Source: Candidatus Latescibacterota bacterium (GTDB taxonomy: Bacteria > Latescibacterota > UBA2968 > UBA8231). From it: a stretch of 64,000 bases of DNA. How positions within the stretch are numbered: position 1 is the stretch's first letter; the number at the start of each line of letters is the position of its first letter. This document shows, piece by piece, positions 8,612 to 16,414 of this stretch. The notes under the pieces are model-generated. The model was not told the origin of the DNA. It saw only the letters and a program-made list of their open reading frames with translations, and did not search any database. Both the position numbers and the translations under genes were made by a program. Location: positions 296,467 through 360,466 of the forward strand of contig JAJEIO010000032.1 of assembly GCA_022827835.1 (NCBI GenBank), written 5' to 3'.

Positions 8612-9829
8612 ATGATTGCTGCTGATCTATCCCGTCGCATCCGCCTCGGCGAGGACTCGACGTTGGAACTCAAGCGCGTCGTGCTGTCCGGCGACCGCGT
8701 TACCAGTCCGCATCGAAACGAGTTTGCCGACGAACTCGCCGCCTTTGCCAATAGCCGGGGCGGAACTCTCGTCTTGGGAGTGGACGACGCGACCCGTGAG
8801 GTCTTGGGTATCCCTTTGGAGGGCTTGGATGCGGTCGAAGGTTGGGTGCGCGAAATCTGCAACGATTCGGTGAACCCCGCACTCAGCGTTGACATCCGCA
8901 AGCTGGAATTACCGGATGCCGCCGGGACGCCCGTTCCGGTCATTTGCATCGATATTGCCCGCAGCCTATTCGTCCACAAGAGTCCGGGTGGCTACTTCCG
9001 TAGGATCGGTAGCTCAAAGCGCGAAATGGCCGCCGAGTTTTTGGCGCGGCTCTTTCAAGAGCGTAGCCAGAGCCGCGTGATCCGCTTCGACGAATCGGTT
9101 GTTCCCCGCACCTTGCCAGAGCATCTCGACGAGGAATTGACGCGCCGGTTTCTCCGCGAAGACGCCGAGTTGACTGAGGACACGTTGCACAAGCTCCGCA
9201 TCGTCGCTGCCGACGAGGAAGATGTCGTACGCCTCACACTCGCCGGCGTTCTGCTGTGCACACGGGAGCCGCAACGATGGATGCCTCACGCATATATACA
9301 AGCCGTCAGTTATGCAGGAGAGCGGACGGATGTCAACTATCAGACCGACGCTCGCGATATTGAAGGGCCTCTTGACGAGCAGGTTGCGGAAGCGTTGCAC
9401 TTCGTGCGGCGGAACATGCTGGTGCGAGCGACCAAAGTAACGGCCCGGGTCGATCAGCCGCAGTTCAGCGAGCGGGCCGTGTTTGAGGCACTCGTCAACG
9501 CCGTGGCTCATCGGGACTATTCGGTGGGGGGTTCGCGGGTGCGTCTGCACATGTTCGGGGATCGCCTTGAGCTATACGTCCCCGGTGCCTTGGCGAATAC
9601 GCTCTCGCCGGACAGCCTGCACCTGAGGCAATCCAATCGCAATGAACTTATCGTGTCTTTATTGGCGCGTTGTCCCGCACCGGCCGGTCTTGGACGAACG
9701 CACTTAATGGATCGACGCGGCGATGGGGTGCCGATTATCCGCGAAGAGTGCCAGCAGCTCGCGGGCCGTCTCCCCGAGTACAGCCTGATTGACGACAGCG
9801 AGTTGCGATTGGTGATTTGGGCAGCATAG
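8612..9829 (+). CDS. Schlafen/AlbA_2-domain protein with C-terminal GHKL ATPase-like domain
   Basis: 405 residues. The N-terminal 120 residues match the AlbA_2 (Schlafen-like) DNA-binding module: STLELKR, then NEFADELAAFANSRGGTLVL and later KSPGGYFRRIGSSKREM. The C-terminal half contains FEALVNAVAHRDYSVGGSRV, the conserved segment of the HATPase_c_4 domain found in so-called RecG-like or putative transcriptional regulators. Some relatives act in phage defence or toxin control, but many are solitary genes of unknown role. It stands alone here, convergent with lysC with a five-base gap. Confidence 0.78.
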   Translation: MIAADLSRRIRLGEDSTLELKRVVLSGDRVTSPHRNEFADELAAFANSRGGTLVLGVDDATREVLGIPLEGLDAVEGWVREICNDSVNPALSVDIRKLELPDAAGTPVPVICIDIARSLFVHKSPGGYFRRIGSSKREMAAEFLARLFQERSQSRVIRFDESVVPRTLPEHLDEELTRRFLREDAELTEDTLHKLRIVAADEEDVVRLTLAGVLLCTREPQRWMPHAYIQAVSYAGERTDVNYQTDARDIEGPLDEQVAEALHFVRRNMLVRATKVTARVDQPQFSERAVFEALVNAVAHRDYSVGGSRVRLHMFGDRLELYVPGALANTLSPDSLHLRQSNRNELIVSLLARCPAPAGLGRTHLMDRRGDGVPIIREECQQLAGRLPEYSLIDDSELRLVIWAA

Positions 9830-9834
9830 CCCGA

Positions 9835-11187
9835 TCAATCGCCAAAAAACTCTCCGTAGAGCGAGCGCACGGCCGCGGGAATGTCCGCAGCCGCGATCCC
9901 GAACATCATGCTGACCTCGCTCGACCCCTGATTGATCATCTCTATGTTGACGCTGGCGCGGGCAAAGGCACTGCAGGCACGGGAGGCTAAGCCAATGGTG
10001 TGGTGCATGCCCTCGCCAACGACCATCACCAAGGCGAGGCCGCGGGCGACCGACAGCTCATCTACCTCTAGCTCGGTGCGGATCCGGCGCAGGACCCGCT
10101 CTTCGGCCGCGTGGTTGAAATACGACTCCCGCACGATCACCGACATGTTGTCAATGCCCGAGGGCGTGTGTTCAAAGGAGATTCCCTCGTCCTCAAAAAT
10201 GGCCAGCAAGCGGCGGCCAAAGCCCACTTCGCGGTTCATCAGGTACTTGCTGATGTACACGCTGCAAAACCCGTCGGTAGCGGCGATGCCGACGACCGGG
10301 CGGTCGCCGACCGCGCGCTCAGGGACGATGCAGGTGCCGGGTGCCTGCGGATTATTGGTGTTTTTGACGACGACTGGGATGCCAGCGTGAAACACGGGTT
10401 CAAGGGCCTCGTCGTGAAACACGGAAAAACCCGCGTAGGAAAGCTCGCGCATCTCGCGGTAGGTAATCTCGACGACGGCAACTGGGTTTTCGACCAGCGC
10501 GGGATTGGCCACGAAGACCGAATCGACATCCGTGAAGTTTTCGTACACACTCGCATCGACGGCCGCGGCGAGGATCGCGCCGGTTATGTCCGAGCCGCCG
10601 CGCGAGAAGGTGACGATCCGACCCGTGGGCGAATAGCCGAAAAAACCGGGGAAAATGGTGATGCCCGGCCGGTCTTTGAGCTGGCGCAGCTTGCCGTAGG
10701 ACGCCTGCAAGACGCGGGCGTTGCCCGGCTCTTCCGAGAGAATTAGGCCGCCTTCGCCTGGGTCGAGATAGTGGGCTTCGGCTCCGTTGTGGCGCAGGTA
10801 CTCGGCGACGAGGCGGGCACAGTTGTCCTCGCCGCCGGCCTTCATGGCGTCTGTGTAGAGCGCTTCGTCGCTGGTGCTCATGGCCAGCCGCCGCTCAAAG
10901 TCGGCGACAATGGGCGCGAGCGCGGTGTCCGGCAAGCCGAGGTCGCCGACGATGGCGGCATAGCGGTCGATGACGCGCGCCAACGCAGTGCGGCCATCTT
11001 GGTTGGTTAGCTGGGCGCGGACCACTTCGATGAGGAGGTCGGTTACTTTGGTGTCTTCCCGGTCGCGCTTGCCTGGGGCCGAGACTACGACGAGCCGTCG
11101 CGCTGGATCGGCGGTGACAATGGCGCAGATTTTCTTTATTTGCTCGGCTGACGCGAGGGACGTGCCGCCGAATTTCGCTACTTTCAT
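9835..11187 (-). CDS. lysC: Aspartate kinase
   Basis: 450 residues, the length of monofunctional class-III aspartokinases. It catalyses ATP-dependent phosphorylation of aspartate, the first step of the lysine, threonine and methionine pathways. KFGGTS is at 5-10, the nucleotide-binding FSRGGSDITGAILAAAVDA in the centre, and two C-terminal ACT domains (starting near SVYISKYLMN and near LALVMVVGEG) should bind the feedback amino acid. The start has AAAGGA at good spacing. It is divergent from the qor operon; no other lysine-pathway gene is adjacent. A homoserine dehydrogenase fusion is absent. Confidence 0.93.
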   Translation of the reverse strand: MKVAKFGGTSLASAEQIKKICAIVTADPARRLVVVSAPGKRDREDTKVTDLLIEVVRAQLTNQDGRTALARVIDRYAAIVGDLGLPDTALAPIVADFERRLAMSTSDEALYTDAMKAGGEDNCARLVAEYLRHNGAEAHYLDPGEGGLILSEEPGNARVLQASYGKLRQLKDRPGITIFPGFFGYSPTGRIVTFSRGGSDITGAILAAAVDASVYENFTDVDSVFVANPALVENPVAVVEITYREMRELSYAGFSVFHDEALEPVFHAGIPVVVKNTNNPQAPGTCIVPERAVGDRPVVGIAATDGFCSVYISKYLMNREVGFGRRLLAIFEDEGISFEHTPSGIDNMSVIVRESYFNHAAEERVLRRIRTELEVDELSVARGLALVMVVGEGMHHTIGLASRACSAFARASVNIEMINQGSSEVSMMFGIAAADIPAAVRSLYGEFFGD

Positions 11188-11347
11188 CGGATTCCTTTGC
11201 GAGTACAGGTTTACATCATAAAAAATGCACGGATCGCCGTTTTTTCAAATTTGTCTCAAGAAGATTTTATGGTTATTTTAAAAAGTTTGCTATTGAATGG
11301 TAAAATTCTGCCGCGCCAGCGGCTTCGATCCCACGCAAAGGTCCACG

Positions 11348-12319
11348 ATGAAAGCAGTGCGTTTCCACCAATGCGGTGGCCCTGAGGTCCTCACCTATGA
11401 GGACGTGCCCGTGCTCACACCCGAGCCAGGTGAGGCCGTAGTCGCAATCAAAGCTATAGGCTTGAATTATATCGACACCTATCACCGCGAAGGGCTGTAC
11501 CCAGTCGATTTGCCCTGCATCCCCGGCATGGAAGCCGCCGGAGTTGTCGCGCGCGTTGGCCAAGGCGTGGAGGGCATACGAGTGGGCGACCGCGTGGCCT
11601 ACGCCGGAGTGATGGGGTCGTATGCTGCAGAAGCCGCCGTGCCCGCCGACCGCTTGGTGCCTCTGCCTGATTCAGCTTCCTATCAGGAGGGAGCCGCCGC
11701 TTTGCTACAAGGCATGACGGCGCATTATCTAGCGCATGGGTCCTATCGGCTGGGCCGCGAAGACACGGCTTTGATCCACGCTGGTGCTGGCGGCGTGGGT
11801 TTGCTGCTGATTCAGATGGCCAAGCGGTGTGGAGCGCGGGTGTTGACCACGGTCTCCACCGAGGAAAAGGAACAGCTCGCGCGGGGTGCCGGAGCCGATG
11901 AGGTCATTCGCTATACTGAGCGCGACTTTGAACAGGACGTCATGGCACTTACCGGCGGGAGCGGAGTCGATGTGGTGTACGATTCCGTGGGTCAGGCGAC
12001 CTTTGACAAGAGCTTGAACGTGCTCAGGCCCTTGGGATACTTAGTTTTATTCGGACAGTCGAGCGGCCCGGTCCCGCCCTTTGACCCCGGTATCCTCAGT
12101 AGTAAGGGGTCGCTCTTTTTGACGCGGCCGACTATGATGCACTACATCCAGACCCGCGAGGCGCTATTGGAACGCGCTGGCGCAGTGTTGGAATGGATCG
12201 CCAGCGGCGAATTGGCGCTGCGCATCAGTGAGCAGTTTGCCCTGTCGGACGCGGCCGAAGCGCACCGCGCCTTACAGGGGCGCAAGACGACCGGCAAGGT
12301 CGTTCTCATACCAGAGTGA
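11348..12319 (+). CDS. Zinc-independent quinone oxidoreductase (NADPH:quinone reductase family, MDR)
   Basis: 323 residues from the ATG at 11348, preferred to an upstream ATG at 11297 because MKAVRFHQCGGPEVL is the typical N-terminus and AAAGG lies just upstream. The cofactor motif HAGAGGVGLLLIQMAKRCGA is at about 145-165. Zinc-binding Cys residues of alcohol dehydrogenases are missing, as expected for QOR. The family performs NADPH-dependent one-electron reduction of quinones or enones in the cytosol. It leads an apparent operon: the S1 protein begins 20 bp after its stop, followed by trpB and trpA. Confidence 0.9.
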   Translation: MKAVRFHQCGGPEVLTYEDVPVLTPEPGEAVVAIKAIGLNYIDTYHREGLYPVDLPCIPGMEAAGVVARVGQGVEGIRVGDRVAYAGVMGSYAAEAAVPADRLVPLPDSASYQEGAAALLQGMTAHYLAHGSYRLGREDTALIHAGAGGVGLLLIQMAKRCGARVLTTVSTEEKEQLARGAGADEVIRYTERDFEQDVMALTGGSGVDVVYDSVGQATFDKSLNVLRPLGYLVLFGQSSGPVPPFDPGILSSKGSLFLTRPTMMHYIQTREALLERAGAVLEWIASGELALRISEQFALSDAAEAHRALQGRKTTGKVVLIPE

Positions 12320-12339
12320 AGTAGCCAAGGAGACAGGCG

Positions 12340-13584
12340 ATGACAGAGGCAGATTCCAAGGACGAACTCACCCCGGCCGCAGACCGCGCCGAACAAGGCG
12401 AAAATTTTGCTCAGATGCTCGACGCCGAAGGAGTACCACCGGCTCCGACCACTAGTGAGATCGCAGTCGGCGACGAGGTCAGCGGCGTGATCGTCAAAGT
12501 CGAGGATGAGAACAGCTTTGTCGAGTACGGCAGTCGGGACGAGGCCATAATCCGCACCAGTGAGCTCAAAGGCCCCGATGGGGAAATGCGCTACAAGGTC
12601 GGCGACCCGATTGCGGCGTTTGTCGTGGCTACTGGGGACGAGCTTCTGCTCAGCCGCGGCTTGAGTCGCCAAGACGTTCAGGCCGACTTGCTCTACCAAG
12701 CGTACAAGGCCGGGCTACCGGTCGAAGGCCGAGTTGACGCGGTCAACAAGGGGGGGGTGGGCGTGACCATTGAGGGCGATGTGCGCGGTTTTTGCCCGAT
12801 CTCGCACGTCGATACCCAGTACGTGGAAAATGCCGAGGAGTACCGCGGCCAGACTTTGACCTTTAAAATTATCGAGTTCCGCCATCAGGGTCGCGTGATC
12901 GTCCTGTCGCGCCGGGCCTTGCTCGAAGCCGAGCAGGACAAGGCCGCCGGCGCGGTGCGCAGCCAGCTAAAGAAAGGCGCGCAACTGGCGGGCAAAGTAA
13001 CGCGGCTGGAGTCTTTTGGTGCGTTCGTCGAGTTGGGTTCCGGGGTAGAGGGCTTGGTGCACGTCTCGGAGATCAGCCATAAGCGCGTCGGCCATCCCCA
13101 AGAAGTCCTCGAGGTGGGGCAGCAGGTTCAAGTCGCGGTCTTGCGCACCAAGGACTTGGGCCAGCGGCGCAAGGAGCGGATCTCGCTGTCGATTAAGGCA
13201 CTGGAAAAGGATCCTTGGCAAGAGATCAAAGAGCAGTTCGCAGTTGGCACGGTCGTCACCGGCAAGGTTGATGGGCTGGAGGATTTTGGCGCGTTCGTCG
13301 AGTTGGCCGAAGGCGTGCGCGGGCTGGTGCATGTCTCAGAGATCGCCGACCGCCGCATCAGCCACCCGCGCGAAGTGCTCTCGCTTGAGGAAGAGGTCAA
13401 GGTGGTGGTGCTCGAAGTGGATACCCGCCGCCAGCGCTTGCGCCTGTCGATCAGCCAAGTCGATGCCCTCGAATCCGAAGCCCATCTCGCCGAGTTCCGC
13501 CAGCGGCAGCAGCAGGAGCAGGAAGCGGAGCAGGGCAGCAGCGCTATGCTGGAAGCGCTCAGGCGTGCCAATCTGACCGATTGA
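12340..13584 (+). CDS. rpsA: 30S ribosomal protein S1-like protein with four S1 RNA-binding domains
   Basis: 414 residues. After an acidic, low-complexity N-terminus (1-40), four S1/OB-fold repeats start near residues 43, 125, 210 and 296; the last two are the clearest (SFGAFVELGSGVEGLVHVSE and DFGAFVELAEGVRGLVHVSE). Four domains is fewer than the six of E. coli S1 and like shorter S1 homologues of other phyla. S1 helps mRNA loading on the 30S subunit. The C-terminus is a charged Gln/Glu-rich tail. It lies between qor and trpB; the trpB start codon comes one base after its stop. A general RNA-binding S1 homologue rather than the ribosomal protein itself remains possible. Confidence 0.83.
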   Translation: MTEADSKDELTPAADRAEQGENFAQMLDAEGVPPAPTTSEIAVGDEVSGVIVKVEDENSFVEYGSRDEAIIRTSELKGPDGEMRYKVGDPIAAFVVATGDELLLSRGLSRQDVQADLLYQAYKAGLPVEGRVDAVNKGGVGVTIEGDVRGFCPISHVDTQYVENAEEYRGQTLTFKIIEFRHQGRVIVLSRRALLEAEQDKAAGAVRSQLKKGAQLAGKVTRLESFGAFVELGSGVEGLVHVSEISHKRVGHPQEVLEVGQQVQVAVLRTKDLGQRRKERISLSIKALEKDPWQEIKEQFAVGTVVTGKVDGLEDFGAFVELAEGVRGLVHVSEIADRRISHPREVLSLEEEVKVVVLEVDTRRQRLRLSISQVDALESEAHLAEFRQRQQQEQEAEQGSSAMLEALRRANLTD

Positions 13585-13585
13585 G

Positions 13586-14836
13586 ATGGGGCTGACAGAC
13601 GCCATTTTTAACCACCCGCGCCTTGGGTACTACGGCGAGTACGGTGGGGCTTTTATCCCCGAAATCCTCCGCACGACTCTCGACGAACTGACCCAAGTTT
13701 TTGAGGACGCGCGCCGCGACTCTTCCTTTTGGACGGAGTTTGAGCAGGTGATGCGGACGTATTCCTGCCGACCCACCCCAATTACCTTGCTCGAAAATCT
13801 CTCCCGCGAGGTTGGCGGGGCGCGGATCTTTCTCAAGCGCGAGGACCTCAACCACACGGGTGCCCACAAGGTCAACAACGTGATGGGTCAAGGCTTGTTA
13901 GTGCGCCGCATGGGCAAAAGCCGGGTCATCGCCGAGACGGGTGCTGGCCAGCACGGCGTGGCCACGGCGACAATGGCCGCTCGCTTGGGGCTGGAATGCA
14001 CCATCTACATGGGGGCTGTCGATGTGGAGCGCCAGCGGCCCAACGTTTTCTGGATGGAGCAACTCGGTGCCGAGGTGGTGCCCGTGACCGATGGCTCGGC
14101 CACGCTCAAGGATGCGATCAACGAGAGCCTCCGCGATTGGGCCTATTCCATGGCCGACACGCACTATGTGCTCGGCACAGCGTGCGGCCCGCATCCCTTC
14201 CCGCAAATCGTCGCCTATTTCCAGCGGATCATCGGCGAGGAGAGCCGCCAGCAGCTATTGGAGTCAGTGGGGCGTCTGCCCGATAGGGTGTACGCCTGCG
14301 TCGGCGGCGGGTCCAATGCCACGGGCCTATTCTTGGGATTCCTCGACGACGAGGCTGTTGAATTGGTTGGAGTCGAAGCTGGGGGGCGCGGGCTGGAGAC
14401 GGGCGATCATGCCTCTCGCCTGGCCGGTCTCGTCGGCACGCCCGGGGTCGCCCAAGGCTACAAGACCTTCTTCTTTCAGGATGCCGAAGGTCAAATGCGG
14501 CACACGCATTCGGTAGCGGCAGGCTTAGACTACATTGGCGTCAGTCCGATCCTCGCCCACTTGGCCGAGATAGGCCGGGTGCGCATTGAAGCCGCGACCG
14601 ACCAAGAAGTGATCGCAGCCCTCAAGCGGATGATGCGCAGCGAGGGAATTATCGGCGCGCTCGAAAGTACCCATGCCTTGGCCGGTGCCCTGCGCGAAGT
14701 GGGCGCGACGATGTCCGACCAAGTGGTGCTTATTGGCCTGTCGGGCCGCGGCGACAAGGACATTTTCACCATCGCCGATGCACTTGCGGACGAAAACTGG
14801 CAGCGCTTCCTCGCCGACAAAGCCGCTCGGTCGTGA
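13586..14836 (+). CDS. trpB: Tryptophan synthase beta chain
   Basis: 416 residues, full length. The PLP lysine is Lys95 in LNHTGAHKVNN, and the catalytic Glu is Glu117 in AETGAGQHGVATA. GGGSNATG and the C-terminal SGRGDKD complete the site. TrpB condenses indole and L-serine to tryptophan. The start is one base after the S1 gene stop and the gene overlaps trpA by four bases (GTGA), so translation is coupled in both directions. Other trp genes (trpE, D, C, F) are not in the window. Confidence 0.96.
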   Translation: MGLTDAIFNHPRLGYYGEYGGAFIPEILRTTLDELTQVFEDARRDSSFWTEFEQVMRTYSCRPTPITLLENLSREVGGARIFLKREDLNHTGAHKVNNVMGQGLLVRRMGKSRVIAETGAGQHGVATATMAARLGLECTIYMGAVDVERQRPNVFWMEQLGAEVVPVTDGSATLKDAINESLRDWAYSMADTHYVLGTACGPHPFPQIVAYFQRIIGEESRQQLLESVGRLPDRVYACVGGGSNATGLFLGFLDDEAVELVGVEAGGRGLETGDHASRLAGLVGTPGVAQGYKTFFFQDAEGQMRHTHSVAAGLDYIGVSPILAHLAEIGRVRIEAATDQEVIAALKRMMRSEGIIGALESTHALAGALREVGATMSDQVVLIGLSGRGDKDIFTIADALADENWQRFLADKAARS

Positions 14837-15609
14837 ATCTGCAAGCCTATATCGAAGAGTGGCTCACCGAGCGCAAGGTGCTGCTGATGACGCATCTGAT
14901 CGCTGGTTTTCCCTCGCTGGATGCCAACTGGCGAATGCTGGAGATCATGGCCGAGGCCGAGGTCGATTTGGTCGAATTGCAGATGCCCTTTAGCGAGCCA
15001 ATCGCCGACGGGCCGACCTTTGCGCGAGCTAACCAGCAGGCCCTAGAAAGCGGCCTTACCCTCGACCAGTACTTCGACCTTATGCAGCGCGCGACCTCGG
15101 CTTTTCCCTTCCCACATCTGATGATGGGCTACTACAACACGGCGTTCCGCTTGGGGCATGGTCCGTTCTGCCGCCGCTTGGCCGATAGTGGAGCCTGCGG
15201 CTTTATCCTGCCGGACTTGCCGGTTGAAGAGTACGGCGACCTGTGGGCAGCAGGCGCGGAGTGCGAGCAAACGCCGATTTTATTGATGACTCCGACCAAC
15301 ACCGACCAGCGATTGCAGCAGATTGGTGCCCAAGCCAAAGGGTTTGTCTATGCGGTGGCGCGCAAGGGCGTAACCGGCCGCCAGACCGACTTAGGCGAGG
15401 AACTCTATCGGTTTATCGCGCGTTGCCGCGCGGCGACAGACCTGCCGCTGGGAGTCGGCTTTGGCCTGCGCAGCGGGGAAGATTTGCGCCAGCTACAGGG
15501 CCAGGCCGAAATCGGCATCGTCGGGTCGGTACTGCTGGAGGTCTGGGAACGAGAAGGGGAGGCGGGCTACGCCGCCTTATTGCGCGACTTAGCCGCTGGT
15601 CGCGACTGA
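14833..15609 (+). CDS. trpA: Tryptophan synthase alpha chain
   Basis: 258 residues starting at GTG inside the trpB stop. TrpA cleaves indole-3-glycerol phosphate to indole and glyceraldehyde 3-phosphate and channels indole to TrpB. The catalytic Glu48 (DLVELQMPFSEP) and Asp59 (PIADGP) correspond to Glu49 and Asp60 of the Salmonella enzyme. Several usually invariant spots are altered (ELQMPFSEP for ELGVPFSDP, MGYYNTAF for the common TYYNP), so it belongs to a divergent branch, but with the catalytic pair intact it should be active. Confidence 0.93.
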   Translation: MNLQAYIEEWLTERKVLLMTHLIAGFPSLDANWRMLEIMAEAEVDLVELQMPFSEPIADGPTFARANQQALESGLTLDQYFDLMQRATSAFPFPHLMMGYYNTAFRLGHGPFCRRLADSGACGFILPDLPVEEYGDLWAAGAECEQTPILLMTPTNTDQRLQQIGAQAKGFVYAVARKGVTGRQTDLGEELYRFIARCRAATDLPLGVGFGLRSGEDLRQLQGQAEIGIVGSVLLEVWEREGEAGYAALLRDLAAGRD

Positions 15610-15676
15610 AAAATCCTTTACAACAATAATTCTCAATCTGATCAACGCTGGTGCTAGGGTGTTTGCACCTCCGCAA

Positions 15677-16405
15677 TCAGTCCATGTACAACCCCCCATT
15701 GACGTCGATGGTCTCGCCGGTGATGTGCCGCGCGTCGTCCGAAGCCAGAAAGAGCGCGCAGTTGGCTACGTCTTCGGGCTGGCCGGAACGGCCAAGGGGG
15801 ATGGAGGCCTTGAGCTGGTCGTGTTCGGGGGCGGAGGTCATGGCGGTGTCGATGACGCCAGGAGCAATGGCGTTGACGCGGATTTGGTCGGGGGCGAGGG
15901 CGCGCGCTAGGCCAATGGTTAGGGTGAGGACGCCGGCTTTGGCTGCTGCGTAGGGGGGGCCAGCGGCTAGGCCGCCGGTCTTGGCCGCTAGGGAGGTCAT
16001 GTTGATGATGGCTCCCTGACGGCGCGTCTTCATATGGGGGATGACCGCTTGGGCGCAGAGGAAGGGCCCCTTCATGTTGACATCGACGATGCGGTCCCAG
16101 TTTTCTTCGCTGCACGATTCAAAGGTCGTATAGACCAAGTAGCCGGCGTTGTTGACGAGGATGTCGAGTTGGCCGAATTCGTCGAGCACGCGGCTCGTGC
16201 CGGCGAGGACTGAGGCTTTGGACGACACGTCCATTGCCAATCCCAATGCGCCGATCTCAGCAGCTGTGGCGCGGGCGGTGCTTGCGTCTATATCGGCGAC
16301 GGCCACTCGCGCTCCCTCGCGGACAAAGCACTCGGCGATGGCCCGCCCGATGCCCCGGCCAGCACCGGTGATCAACGCGGTCTTGTGCTGCAATTTTCCC
16401 GTCAT
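15677..16405 (-). CDS. Short-chain dehydrogenase/reductase
   Basis: 242 residues, classical SDR. TGAGRGIG at 13-20, NNAG at 86-89, and the active site Ser138, Tyr152, Lys156 (YAAAK). The C-terminus ITGETIDVNGGLYMD is of the glucose/ribitol dehydrogenase-like type. It follows the WD40 gene on the same strand with a nine-base gap, so both probably share a transcript. The substrate is unknown. The stretch between it and trpA (convergent, about 67 bp) shows no clear terminator. Confidence 0.88.
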   Translation of the reverse strand: MTGKLQHKTALITGAGRGIGRAIAECFVREGARVAVADIDASTARATAAEIGALGLAMDVSSKASVLAGTSRVLDEFGQLDILVNNAGYLVYTTFESCSEENWDRIVDVNMKGPFLCAQAVIPHMKTRRQGAIINMTSLAAKTGGLAAGPPYAAAKAGVLTLTIGLARALAPDQIRVNAIAPGVIDTAMTSAPEHDQLKASIPLGRSGQPEDVANCALFLASDDARHITGETIDVNGGLYMD

Positions 16406-16414
16406 GGTGCGTTC

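Noticed and set aside
11310..11323. GCCGC/GCGGC hairpin in the lysC-qor divergent region
   Set aside because: Only five base pairs with no T-tract; too weak to call a terminator or attenuator.
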